From the NCBI GenBank assembly GCA_905211345.1, contig CAJMAO010000001.1, forward strand, positions 1-64,000: a stretch of 64,000 bases of DNA, in the 5' to 3' direction. The notes under the pieces are model-generated. The model had not been told where the DNA came from. It did not search any database and saw only the letters and a program-made list of their open reading frames with translations. A program made the position numbers and the translations under genes. Position 1 is the stretch's first letter; every line of letters begins with the position of its first letter. The DNA is from an uncultured Prevotella sp. Its GTDB lineage: Bacteria > Bacteroidota > Bacteroidia > Bacteroidales > Bacteroidaceae. Below, piece by piece: positions 7,950 through 16,405 of the stretch.

Positions 7950-8069
7950 AACAACCAAATAGTAACAGAATTACGCAAAAAAATAGAACGTATTGTTTCT
8001 GAAACCATACACAACTATCTAAAAAATCGCACAAAAAAAGAACCCTACGCTCTAGACGTAGGGAGATAA
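7950..8069 (+). other. In-frame continuation after a stop codon
   Basis: Directly after the TAA of the 93-residue gene the same frame runs NNQIVTELRKKIERIVSE, then TIHNYLKNRTKKEPYALDV, to a stop at 8067-8069. There is no ATG in this stretch. The segment KIERIVSETIHNYL matches the 14-codon frame after module 1. It may be a lost C-terminal extension, a gene with a non-standard start, or a readthrough product. Its end overlaps the proposed minus-strand terminator. Confidence 0.35.
8031..8063 (-). terminator. Intrinsic terminator of the minus-strand small transcript
   Basis: Stem CCCTACG / CGTAGGG (8043-8049 with 8057-8063) and loop CTCTAGA. On the minus strand it is followed by TTCTTTTTTTG, a strong U-tract. 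A second hairpin, ATAGGC / GCCTAT, lies at 8087-8103. Confidence 0.7.
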
Positions 8070-8083
8070 TTATTTTTGAGGGC

Positions 8084-8158
8084 TTAATAGGCTTTTAGCC
8101 TATGAAAGCATGCTATGGTTCTTACGAGCCAAAGATATGGATTGTTTACTATTAACAT
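8084..8158 (-). CDS. Possible 24-residue peptide
   Basis: A short open frame beginning MLIVNNPYLWLV and ending FHRLKAY. GGAG lies 9 nt upstream (8168-8171), which is a well-placed ribosome binding site for such a short frame. The stop falls in the hairpin that precedes the terminator. The peptide is hydrophobic in the middle and basic at the end, like a membrane-active or leader peptide. Nothing else supports translation, so confidence is modest. Confidence 0.4.
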   Translation of the reverse strand: MLIVNNPYLWLVRTIACFHRLKAY

Positions 8159-8254
8159 AGCAAAACGCTCCTTTCTACATCTTTCTTTCGGCTTCCATGC
8201 TATCATATCACAATGTGATTAAACATCACAGAGAGGTTGCCTGAGATGCGGATG

Positions 8255-8262
8255 CAAAAGTA
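8255..8262 (-). promoter_or_regulatory. -7 element of the minus-strand small transcript
   Basis: Minus-strand TACTTTTG, a match to TAnnTTTG. It lies between the islet and the thioesterase gene and points into the small transcript. Confidence 0.5.
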
Positions 8263-8305
8263 GCAAAAATGTGGAGTTTTATTAATCGCATTTTATACAT
8301 TCCAC

Positions 8306-8716
8306 TCACAAGACCAGACTTCGCTCCTTGCGGTAACCAAGCGCAGTGAAGGCACAGACAAGCTCGCCGCGCTGGTTGGTAACCTTCACTTCAAGATAAG
8401 GTATTTTGTGATGGCTGTGCGTCTCGACAGCCTCTGCCGTGAGCACGTCGCCCTCTACGGCCGAACGGAGGAACGAGATTGTGCTCTCGATGCTGAACGT
8501 CAGTTTGCCGTGAGAGTTCATCACGGCGGCAAGGGCAAGGTCGGCCAGCGTGAACAACGCCCCTCCCTGGCATACTCCGCCGGCGTTAAGATGCTCACGA
8601 GTGACGGTCATTTCGGCACGTGCATAGCCCTCGCGCACCTCTACTATCTGTGCTCCGGCATTGGCAGCGAAGCGGTCGCCTTGGTTGAGGAAATCCTTAC
8701 ACCGGTCGTAATCCAT
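8306..8716 (-). CDS. PaaI-type hotdog thioesterase
   Basis: A 136-residue cytoplasmic protein of the 4HBT/PaaI hotdog family, which hydrolyses acyl- or aryl-CoA thioesters. The signature NAGGVCQGGALFTLADLA (about residues 44-61) contains the conserved Gly-rich turn and catalytic Asp region, and SIESTISFLRSA fits the second strand region. The length is normal. It lies 24 bp downstream of fbp at the end of a long leftward gene run and may share its transcript. Substrate is unknown; a housekeeping role in removing dead-end acyl-CoAs is common for this family. Confidence 0.85.
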   Translation of the reverse strand: MDYDRCKDFLNQGDRFAANAGAQIVEVREGYARAEMTVTREHLNAGGVCQGGALFTLADLALAAVMNSHGKLTFSIESTISFLRSAVEGDVLTAEAVETHSHHKIPYLEVKVTNQRGELVCAFTALGYRKERSLVL

Positions 8717-8740
8717 AATTCTTAATTTTTAATTCTAGCC

Positions 8741-10732
8741 TTACCTTCTTTCCTTTATGTAGCCGTGGCGGTAAGCATAAAGAAGTTTCTCAAGGTCGGC
8801 TATTTGTTTCTTTAACTCACGGCCTATGTCAGTATCTGCCACGAGCATACGGTGGGCCGACATTTCTACTATCTGTGTGGTGCTCTTGATATCGGAGCCG
8901 CGCAGTATGGCGTCCTCGGTGCTAGTGAAGGGCTCGTGCTGCACGAGCTGGAAGCCCCTGCTGTGGTATACCAGGGTGTAACCGGCTATGCCGGTCTCCT
9001 TGTGGTATGCCTGCGAGAATCCGCCGTCGATAACCATGAGGCGCCCCCCGGCCTTTATGGGATTTTCGCCACTGGCGGCGTGAACGGGCACGTGGCCGTT
9101 GATGATGTGGCGGTTGGGGCCGGTCACGCCGAAGGCATCAAGTATGCGGTCGCACACGCGGCCGTCGTCGCGCAGGCGGAAGTAGTTGCCCTTTTCCTCC
9201 TTATATGTCTCCTTGTCCTTGAGGAAGTATCGCTCAAAGGTGGCCATCTTCGACTTGTCGAACAGCACCGAGTCGCGCCCGCACCACAGGTAAAGGAAAT
9301 AGTCGACAGCGAAGGCGCGCTCCTGCGGGTCGGTGTCGGCTTGGAAGGCACTGCGCACTATGCGGTCTATGCGATCCATGAGTTCGCGCCCGGCGTATTT
9401 GCGACCTCCATACAGCTCCACCTCCTTAAGGTCGCCCTCGGTGTTGAGTGGCACCGAGGCGTGGAACAACAGGTTGTCGTTGATTATCGTGTAGAGCGAG
9501 CCATGGCCGAGCATGAGGCGTATGTGCTTGTGCAACTTCTCGTTGACGGTGAACGAGTGGCGCAGGCGCTCCATGAGCGTCAGCTCCTCGGGGGTAAGCC
9601 GGTTGGGGGTGGTTGGGTCGACCGTGGGGAACATGCAGCTTTTCATCCCGTACTCCTTGCCATCAATGGTACATACCCCGCGACCGTAATCTACGTTATC
9701 CAATAATCTCCGTCCGTCCATACGCCACTCGGGGTGGCGGGCTATGACGGCGGCCTCTACCTTGAACTGTATGACGGTTATGGCCTTGTGCATCTGGGCG
9801 GTGAGGCGGCGCGTCTTGTCATCGATCTCGGCGGCACCGCCGCCAGTGAGTGGCATGAACTCGAGGCATGGGTCATCGGCGTAATGCTCCATGGCGAAAG
9901 TGGCCAGCGGCACGAGGTTGATGCCGTAGCCTTCCTCGAGGGTGGCAAGGTTGGCATAGCGCAGCGACAAACGTATGACGTTGCAGATGCAGGCATCGTT
10001 ACCGGCGCAGGCGCCCATCCACAGTATGTCGTGGTTGCCCCACTGTATGTCCCAATTGTGGTATGTGCCGAGCGTATCCATTATGATGTGGGCACCGGGG
10101 CCGCGGTCGTAGACATCTCCGAGTATGTGAAGCAGGTCGATGGCGAGGCGCTGTATCACGTGGGATATGGCTATTATGAAATCGTCGGCGCGGCCGGTGG
10201 TGATGATCGTGCTGATTATCACGTTCACGTAGGCGGCCTTGTCGGCGTCATCGGTGCGCTCGTGTAAAAGTTCTTCTATTATGTACGAGAAGTCCTCGGG
10301 CAGCGACTTGCGCACCTTCGAGCGGGTGTACTTGCCCGACACGTCGCGGCATACGCGCACCAGCTGGTGTATGGTGATGTGGTACCAGTCGTCAAGCTCG
10401 GGCTCGGAAGCCTTCACCAGCTCGAGTTTCTCCTCAGGATAGTAGATGAGCGTGCACAGTTCTTTCTTCTCGGCCTCGCGCAGTTCGTTGCCGAATATCT
10501 CGTTCACCTTGCGCTTTATGTTGCCCGAGGCGTTCTTCAGCACGTGTTGAAACGACTTGTATTCGCCGTGCAGGTCGGCTAGAAAGTGCTCCGTGCCCTT
10601 GGGCAGGTTGAGTATGGCCTGCAGGTTGATTATCTCCGTGCTGGCGTCGGCTATGGTCGGAAACGACTGCGACAGCAGCCGCAGGTACCTCATGTCGCCC
10701 TCTATGTCTTTGTCTTTGGTTGATGCTTTCAT
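8741..10732 (-). CDS. fbp: Class 3 fructose-1,6-bisphosphatase
   Basis: A 663-residue cytoplasmic enzyme that converts fructose 1,6-bisphosphate to fructose 6-phosphate in gluconeogenesis. It belongs to the class 3 type found in Firmicutes and Bacteroidota, built on a calcineurin-like metallophosphatase core. Metal-binding motifs are visible: DLHGE at residues 53-57, GDVYDRG at 205-211 and GNHD at 232-235. The length is typical for the class. The start ATG overlaps the stop of the upstream glycosyltransferase gene by 4 bp (ATGA), so translation is probably coupled. Its place after polysaccharide genes is unusual but has no evident metabolic logic. Confidence 0.95.
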   Translation of the reverse strand: MKASTKDKDIEGDMRYLRLLSQSFPTIADASTEIINLQAILNLPKGTEHFLADLHGEYKSFQHVLKNASGNIKRKVNEIFGNELREAEKKELCTLIYYPEEKLELVKASEPELDDWYHITIHQLVRVCRDVSGKYTRSKVRKSLPEDFSYIIEELLHERTDDADKAAYVNVIISTIITTGRADDFIIAISHVIQRLAIDLLHILGDVYDRGPGAHIIMDTLGTYHNWDIQWGNHDILWMGACAGNDACICNVIRLSLRYANLATLEEGYGINLVPLATFAMEHYADDPCLEFMPLTGGGAAEIDDKTRRLTAQMHKAITVIQFKVEAAVIARHPEWRMDGRRLLDNVDYGRGVCTIDGKEYGMKSCMFPTVDPTTPNRLTPEELTLMERLRHSFTVNEKLHKHIRLMLGHGSLYTIINDNLLFHASVPLNTEGDLKEVELYGGRKYAGRELMDRIDRIVRSAFQADTDPQERAFAVDYFLYLWCGRDSVLFDKSKMATFERYFLKDKETYKEEKGNYFRLRDDGRVCDRILDAFGVTGPNRHIINGHVPVHAASGENPIKAGGRLMVIDGGFSQAYHKETGIAGYTLVYHSRGFQLVQHEPFTSTEDAILRGSDIKSTTQIVEMSAHRMLVADTDIGRELKKQIADLEKLLYAYRHGYIKERR

Positions 10733-11973
10733 TGTATGTTTGATTTAAATAGTTTTCTTCTTAACACCTCCGTCTTGCCGTCGTCAAGCGGCTGAGTAAA
10801 CATGAAGCCTTCGCCCAGCCCGTAACGCTCCTTCAGTATCTGCAACAGCCGTGCCGCAGGTCGCGCCGCGCCAAGCCTGCGGAGCTCGGCCTGCACTATG
10901 TCCTCGTTGTAATCATTGAAGCGCATGGCTACGCACAACTCCGCGAAATCGGAACGCCGCACGCACAAACGGCGCATCTTCTGCAACACTGTGAGCACCG
11001 ACAGGCAGAGGCCGCGCTCTAAGTCGGGCAACTCCCCGCCGCCACGGTCTAGCTTTCTGACCATGCGCTTGCCTAAGACGTACCCGTGTCCACCCGCGCC
11101 GTCTACAAAACGTTCAACCTTACTTGTATCAAGTATGCCCACCGGCAGCTTGGCCTCATTGATGCCGTCCGTAACGTAACCGTATATCCCCTCGTCAGCC
11201 GAATGTAAGAATATCCTGCGCCACGACTTACCGCCCAGCGACGATAGTCGGGCCAAGACATCCGCTTCCATGCCGCAGGCCAAACGTCCTTTAGCCATAC
11301 CGACACGTAACAGCTCATCTTCAGCCTTAAGCTCATCGGAGGTCATTTGAGGAAACGGACAACTGTCAACCACCTTCTGGTAAAGCCCGAGAAGTTCCAT
11401 TGTCATGCTTTTCGCCGACATGCACGGAACACGGTCGAACGGCCTTACAACGGCAATCCGCCTATTAAGAGCATTGCGCGGCCTTAACGCAGGATGCCAT
11501 CCGAAAGCCGTAAGGCCGGAAGCCTCTTGGTCGCTTACAGCGTGCAATGCGCCGGCCCATGCCAGCATCCTGCGCTGGAACGCAAGCAGCATCGGCAGCT
11601 TACACAGCCAATAGCGACAGGCCACACGCCAAGAGGCAAGACCGCAGTCAAGCGTCAGCACCGTAGGAATGTTACGCTTACGACACACCGACAACAGGAT
11701 GTATGCCGACAAATTCCAGCAAGCATGAATATGCACGACATCAGGATTTACCATAGACAATATACCGCCGAAACGCCGCCTCCACCTTACGGCGGCGCTC
11801 ATTGCTGAATACGAATGTACCACCACCCTGCCCAGTCTGTAGCCGGAAGCGTCAGTAGCCAGCAAGTGCACATCGGTATAGTCAGCCATGGTTTCCAACA
11901 ATGCCAACTTATACTTCTTAGCCTCCGAACCGGCGACGGCCTTGACACTTGGTATAAAATGCAGGACTTTCAT
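10729..11973 (-). CDS. Glycosyltransferase-4-like protein with an unusual C-terminal half
   Basis: A 414-residue protein. The N-terminal 190 residues look like a GT-B family 4 N-domain (MKVLHFIPSV, NPDVVHIHACWNLSAY, LHAVSDQEASGL), which binds the sugar acceptor. The rest lacks the expected nucleotide-sugar site with its E-x7-E motif and instead reads as a mainly helical, unrecognised region of about 220 residues. It may be an inactive or divergent transferase, or a fusion. The ATG at 11973 was chosen; a TTG lies 3 codons upstream. It is 5 bp after the family 2 transferase and overlaps fbp by 4 bp, so the three are probably translated from one message. Confidence 0.65.
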   Translation of the reverse strand: MKVLHFIPSVKAVAGSEAKKYKLALLETMADYTDVHLLATDASGYRLGRVVVHSYSAMSAAVRWRRRFGGILSMVNPDVVHIHACWNLSAYILLSVCRKRNIPTVLTLDCGLASWRVACRYWLCKLPMLLAFQRRMLAWAGALHAVSDQEASGLTAFGWHPALRPRNALNRRIAVVRPFDRVPCMSAKSMTMELLGLYQKVVDSCPFPQMTSDELKAEDELLRVGMAKGRLACGMEADVLARLSSLGGKSWRRIFLHSADEGIYGYVTDGINEAKLPVGILDTSKVERFVDGAGGHGYVLGKRMVRKLDRGGGELPDLERGLCLSVLTVLQKMRRLCVRRSDFAELCVAMRFNDYNEDIVQAELRRLGAARPAARLLQILKERYGLGEGFMFTQPLDDGKTEVLRRKLFKSNIQ

Positions 11974-11978
11974 GGCGG

Positions 11979-13118
11979 TCAAGACTTATGGCTTATGAAA
12001 TCATACTTGTTCGAGAATACGTAAGCAAACGCATAACGCAAATTATGCCATACAAGGCAAAGTTCAAACGGCACAACCTTCCATAAAGGCATACCCGGCA
12101 AAAACGTAGACATAGCACGCTTGGCGTTGAAAGTTCTTTGCAACAACGGCGCAACCACAGACACACACGAGACAACGAGCACCGCCCAATATGCAGCAAT
12201 AGCCGCAAACACGGCAACACCCATCCCGCACAACAAGCATGAATACAGAAAAAACATGTCAAGATTGAACCTCAGCCTGTGTTTAAGACTATGAGAAAGA
12301 TGGCGGCGCGTCTCGACATAAAACAAGTTCCTGTTATGCCACTCCTTTCGCGACGGGGCTTTTTCCACAATATAGCCGTCATGACTTAATGCCACCGCCA
12401 CATTTCCCTGCCCGGCATATTTGTTTACAAGAAAATCATACTCACCCCTAAGGTATTTCAAGTTTCCTTGGAAACCATTGCCTGTCATGAACATACTCTT
12501 CCTAAACATAAGGTTATTACCGGCCGTACCATACGCCATACCGGAACATGCCTCTTGCAAAAGGGCATACTCACGATGTAAGCGGCAAAACATCTTAAAA
12601 AATCCGGCCTCATCAGAATAGTTGCCATAGCCTATCACCATATTAACATTTCCACCGCAATATGAAGACATGCAGTCAATCCATTTGTCGGACACTGGGC
12701 AGCAAGTCGCGTCGGTCAACAGCACCCATTCATTCTTCGCCGCCTTGACCCCAAGCGTAACGGCCAACTTCCTTACACTCATATAGCGCGACGTTTCAGG
12801 AACAAAGGTCGTATATAAATTAGGGACACCCTTAAAAGCCTTAAGCACGTCGCCTGTGCCGTCTTCGTCTTTCACGACAACAACAATAACCTCGTAACCT
12901 TCAGGATAATCCTGCGACAAGAACGCAGGAAGGTTGCTGCCAAGCTCACGGGCGTTATTGTCAGCCACTACAATGACTGAAACAGGCCGTTTATCACAGC
13001 CACCGCCGCCAAGCCCGCCAGCCGACAATTTCCTAAAGAATGTGTCAAACAAGACGGACAAAACGGCCAATACAAGCAATACCGCACAAACTATCAATGT
13101 AACGCTGTCAACAAACAT
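11979..13118 (-). CDS. Membrane-bound family 2 glycosyltransferase
   Basis: A 379-residue protein with an N-terminal membrane segment (VDSVTLIVCAVLLVLAVLSV), a GT-A catalytic domain (VSVIVVADN, DYPEGYEVIVV, LLTDATCCPVSDKW) and two or three hydrophobic segments near the C-terminus. It resembles processive family 2 transferases of polysaccharide synthesis, with the sugar nucleotide bound on the cytoplasmic side. The usual QxxRW motif is not evident, so the product is uncertain. The ATG at 13118 was chosen because AAGGAG stands about 10 nt upstream; the open frame reaches 9 codons further to a TTG. It precedes the GT4-like gene by 5 bp. Confidence 0.78.
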   Translation of the reverse strand: MFVDSVTLIVCAVLLVLAVLSVLFDTFFRKLSAGGLGGGGCDKRPVSVIVVADNNARELGSNLPAFLSQDYPEGYEVIVVVVKDEDGTGDVLKAFKGVPNLYTTFVPETSRYMSVRKLAVTLGVKAAKNEWVLLTDATCCPVSDKWIDCMSSYCGGNVNMVIGYGNYSDEAGFFKMFCRLHREYALLQEACSGMAYGTAGNNLMFRKSMFMTGNGFQGNLKYLRGEYDFLVNKYAGQGNVAVALSHDGYIVEKAPSRKEWHNRNLFYVETRRHLSHSLKHRLRFNLDMFFLYSCLLCGMGVAVFAAIAAYWAVLVVSCVSVVAPLLQRTFNAKRAMSTFLPGMPLWKVVPFELCLVWHNLRYAFAYVFSNKYDFISHKS

Positions 13119-13165
13119 ATTCCGGCCGCTCCTTCGGTTTTTCAACTATTCATATAAAAACACAC

Positions 13166-14326
13166 TTATATCATATCTTCGGCAATGTATCCTTTCGGCA
13201 GCTGGCGGCAATTATATTGCGAAGCCATTATCTCGCCGTATGCCCCGGCCGAACGGATTGCCACAATGTCGCCGCGCCGACATTCGTTAAGGTCGACAGC
13301 CTTGGCGAAAACATCGCTGGACTCGCATACCGGCCCTACGACGTCGTATGTATGCAAAGGGCCTTCACTAGATATGTTTTCAATCTTATGATATGCCTGA
13401 TAAAGAGCAGGGCGTATCAAATCAGTCATGCCTGCGTCGATTATGGCGAACCGCTTTACCGTACCTTGCTTCACATACAGCACACGGGATATCAATGAGC
13501 CGCATTGTCCCACTACGGAACGCCCCAACTCGAAATGCAGCTTTTGCCCTTTACGCAACTTAAGGAACTTGGCGTATGTATCGAAGTAAGCCTTAAAATC
13601 CGGTATCGGAATCTTGTTTGGATGCGTATAATCAATGCCGAGACCGCCGCCGACGTTAATATTCCTGACCACAATATGATGAGCCTCAAGCTGGTTTTGT
13701 AAATCATTTATGCGGTTGCACAACGCAACAAAATCGCCCATGTCCAGAATTTGTGAGCCTATGTGGAAATGCAACCCAACGAATGAGACGTTCTCCAATG
13801 TCGCTGCCCGGTCGATTATTTCCTCCATGTCTTCCATTGCGATACCAAACTTGTTTTCAGCAAGACCGGTGGTTATGTTAGCATGTGTATGCGCCCCGAC
13901 GTTAGGGTTTATACGGAACGCCACACGGGCAACCTTCCCCATCTTTGCGGCAAGCTCGTTTATGACATCAAGCTCAGGCACACTTTCAACATTGAAGCAA
14001 AAGATATTTTTATCTAAAGCCAGATTTATTTCCTTATCGTTCTTACCTACGCCAGCAAAGACAATCTTCGCTGGCGGAAAGCCGGCGTTTACAGCCGCCT
14101 GAATCTCTCCGCCGCTCACGCAATCTGCGCCGAGACCGGCCTGGCAGATGATGTTTAGGATCTTTGGATTAGCATTAGCTTTTACGGCATAATGCACCAA
14201 AAAACCTTCATGTTTGCCAGCCTCAGAGTTTATCATGCGCAACGTGGTACGCAGCAAGTCCGTATCATAATAATAAAAAGGAGTATCTGTCTCTTTAAAT
14301 TTACCTAAAGGGAAAACACCTTTCAT
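13166..14326 (-). CDS. lysA: Diaminopimelate decarboxylase
   Basis: A 386-residue PLP enzyme of the alanine-racemase-like fold. It decarboxylates meso-diaminopimelate to L-lysine, the last step of lysine synthesis. The PLP lysine is in VHYAVKANAN (Lys49). The glycine-rich phosphate-binding region VGGGLGIDYTHPN and the C-terminal active-site motif GPVCESSDVF are present. The length is slightly short, as in many Bacteroidota. It starts 11 bp after lysC, so the first and last enzymes of the pathway are co-transcribed. Confidence 0.95.
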   Translation of the reverse strand: MKGVFPLGKFKETDTPFYYYDTDLLRTTLRMINSEAGKHEGFLVHYAVKANANPKILNIICQAGLGADCVSGGEIQAAVNAGFPPAKIVFAGVGKNDKEINLALDKNIFCFNVESVPELDVINELAAKMGKVARVAFRINPNVGAHTHANITTGLAENKFGIAMEDMEEIIDRAATLENVSFVGLHFHIGSQILDMGDFVALCNRINDLQNQLEAHHIVVRNINVGGGLGIDYTHPNKIPIPDFKAYFDTYAKFLKLRKGQKLHFELGRSVVGQCGSLISRVLYVKQGTVKRFAIIDAGMTDLIRPALYQAYHKIENISSEGPLHTYDVVGPVCESSDVFAKAVDLNECRRGDIVAIRSAGAYGEIMASQYNCRQLPKGYIAEDMI

Positions 14327-14337
14327 CCTTGTGCCGT

Positions 14338-15660
14338 TTATTTATTATTGAACAATGTCTCACTAAGACTTTGCAAAGCCCTTTTCTTGTCAGACTCTTT
14401 AACGAGGAACGAAATATTGTAATTGCTGCCCCCGTATGAAATCATTCTCACCGGTATATTCTTCATGGCGTCAGTAGCCAATGTCTCAAAACCTACGTTG
14501 CTCCAATCAAGGTCGCCGACAACACATATAATACACATATCGCGGTCAACCGTCACAGTTCCGTATTTTTTCAACTCCGCTACAATGTCATTCAGATGAG
14601 AATCATTATCTATGCTCATCGACACTCCCACCTCGCTCGTCGCAATCATGTCTATAGGTGTCTGATAACTTTCAAAAATCTCGAACACCTTACGTAAAAA
14701 GCCCGTAGCCAACAACATTCGGCTGCTCTTTATCTTTATCGCAGTTATATTGTCTTTGGCGGCAACGGCCTTAATCTTACCGGCTACAGTCTCGTTGTTT
14801 ATTATCGTGCCGGGGGCGGTCGGGTCCATTGTATTCAGCAAGCGCACAGGTATACCTGCGAACTTGGCCGGTTGCACACAAGTCGGGTGCAATATCTTTG
14901 CGCCAAAATAAGCCAACTCTGCCGCCTCTTCAAAATGGAGCTGACGTACAGCCTCCGTCTTATCGACAACACGCGGGTCATTGTTGTGCATGCCGTCAAT
15001 ATCCGTCCATATCTGTATTTCCTCAGCGTTGATGGCCGCTCCTATAAGCGATGCCGTATAATCACTGCCACCACGCTGCAAGTTGTCTATCTCTCCGTAA
15101 GCATTACGGCAGATAAAGCCTTGTGTAATATAAACTTGTTGCCCTTGTTCCCGCTCCAACAGTTTCGTCAGTTTATCTTTTATATAAGCTGAATCCGGCT
15201 CGGCGTTCTTATCGGTACGCATATAATCCAAAGCCGAAAGAAGCGTAGCCTTAACTCCACATTCTTTCAAGTAGTTGTTCACCATGTTGGTACTCATTAT
15301 CTCACCTTGCGCGACAATACTTTTTTCCTCGAAACTCGTGAAAAGATCCTTAGTGAACGAACGCAGGTAATCAAACTCGCCACGTAAGAATCTGCGTGTC
15401 TCGTCTTTCCACTTTTCCGTAGAGTAAAGTTCGTCAACATGACGCATATACGTCTTCTCCAAACGGTTTATCACATCGTTGGCACCCTCTGGGTTTTTCC
15501 TATACAGATAGTCGGATATTTCTATCAACGAGTTTGTCGTTCCTGACATAGCGGATAGCACAACCAATACAGGTTCACCGCTGCTTGTTATCAACGATGA
15601 CACATTTTTCATACGTTCCGGTGAACCGACGGACGTACCTCCGAATTTCATTACTTTCAT
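14338..15660 (-). CDS. lysC: Aspartate kinase (monofunctional)
   Basis: A 440-residue aspartokinase, which phosphorylates L-aspartate at the start of the lysine, threonine, methionine and diaminopimelate pathways. The amino-acid kinase domain opens with KFGGTSVGSPERM and contains RGGSDYTASLIGAA. Two ACT domains for feedback control occupy about residues 300-440. It has no homoserine dehydrogenase part. Its neighbour lysA suggests that this isoenzyme serves lysine and cell-wall supply and is probably inhibited by lysine (inference). The gap to the upstream ABC ATPase gene is 18 bp. Confidence 0.95.
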   Translation of the reverse strand: MKVMKFGGTSVGSPERMKNVSSLITSSGEPVLVVLSAMSGTTNSLIEISDYLYRKNPEGANDVINRLEKTYMRHVDELYSTEKWKDETRRFLRGEFDYLRSFTKDLFTSFEEKSIVAQGEIMSTNMVNNYLKECGVKATLLSALDYMRTDKNAEPDSAYIKDKLTKLLEREQGQQVYITQGFICRNAYGEIDNLQRGGSDYTASLIGAAINAEEIQIWTDIDGMHNNDPRVVDKTEAVRQLHFEEAAELAYFGAKILHPTCVQPAKFAGIPVRLLNTMDPTAPGTIINNETVAGKIKAVAAKDNITAIKIKSSRMLLATGFLRKVFEIFESYQTPIDMIATSEVGVSMSIDNDSHLNDIVAELKKYGTVTVDRDMCIICVVGDLDWSNVGFETLATDAMKNIPVRMISYGGSNYNISFLVKESDKKRALQSLSETLFNNK

Positions 15661-15678
15661 ATCTATATATTTTTTTGT

Positions 15679-16386
15679 TTATTCGTCTTCTTCGCCTGAC
15701 AGGCTTAACTTATTATAATTATCGGTGACATCATTAAGTCCGCCGTCTTTGCACTGATATACGATGCCCGGATACTTGTCTAGCATGGGCAAGTTGTGCG
15801 TAGACATTACAACAGCCGTCCCCGTAAGACTTATCTGCTTGAGCAGACTCACGATATTATCCGCCGTTTCAGGGTCAAGGTTACCTGTCGGCTCGTCTGC
15901 TATGATTATTTTCGGCTTGTTAAGTATGGCTCGCGCTATCGCTATACGCTGTTGTTCGCCGCCAGACAGTTCATAAGGCATTTTCATCTTTTTTTCCGAC
16001 ATGCCTACCAATTCAAGCACTTCGTCAATCCGCTCGTTTATGTCACTTTTGTTTTTCCAGCCTGTAGCTTTAAGCACAAACTGCAAATTTTTAAACACAC
16101 TACGGTCATGCAGCAGCTGGAAGTCTTGAAATATTATGCCAAGTTCTTTTCGTAACGACGGTATCTCCTTACGTTTGATTTTCAGCAAATTCCGTTCCAA
16201 TACTACAGCCTCATCACCTTCGTCTATGTCAAGCTCGCAATAGAGCGTCTTCAACAGACTGCTTTTACCCGAACCGACATGACCTATTATATATATAAAC
16301 TCGCCTTCATCGACATGAAAATCCACATTAGCAAGCACTTTCACATCGTCTTGATATATATTTACGTTCTTATACTCTATAAACAT
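15679..16386 (-). CDS. FtsE-type ABC transporter ATPase
   Basis: A 235-residue ABC ATPase with Walker A GHVGSGKS, signature LSGGEQQRIAIARA, Walker B KIIIADEPTGNLD and the H-loop MSTHN. It is most like FtsE, the ATPase that works with the membrane protein FtsX in cell division by controlling cell-wall hydrolases. No ftsX-like gene is adjacent. The start at MFIEYKNV was chosen because the ABC fold begins there; a further ATG 15 codons upstream overlaps hisIE. It sits between histidine and lysine genes. Confidence 0.85.
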   Translation of the reverse strand: MFIEYKNVNIYQDDVKVLANVDFHVDEGEFIYIIGHVGSGKSSLLKTLYCELDIDEGDEAVVLERNLLKIKRKEIPSLRKELGIIFQDFQLLHDRSVFKNLQFVLKATGWKNKSDINERIDEVLELVGMSEKKMKMPYELSGGEQQRIAIARAILNKPKIIIADEPTGNLDPETADNIVSLLKQISLTGTAVVMSTHNLPMLDKYPGIVYQCKDGGLNDVTDNYNKLSLSGEEDE

Positions 16387-16405
16387 ATCGTTGTCGTTAA
16401 AAAAT

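Larger units (their letters stand above)
8031..8248 (-). ncRNA. Candidate small transcript with a 24-codon ORF
   Basis: A -7 element (minus TACTTTTG) at 8255-8262 and the terminator at 8031-8063 define a leftward unit of about 218 nt that belongs to no flanking gene. Inside it are an ATG at 8158 with a GGAG ribosome site and two hairpins near the end. It may be a regulatory RNA, a small mRNA, or both. A TTTG -33 element is not evident. I could not match it to a named RNA family. Confidence 0.5.

Noticed and set aside
8852..9706. Long open frame of 284 codons antisense to fbp
   Set aside because: It lies fully inside the well-supported fbp gene, has no family features and results from codon bias on the other strand.
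15679..16386. ABC ATPase as the missing BtuD of the B12 transporter
   Set aside because: It is closest to FtsE, lies 40 kb away inside the his/lys run and has no B12-linked regulation.
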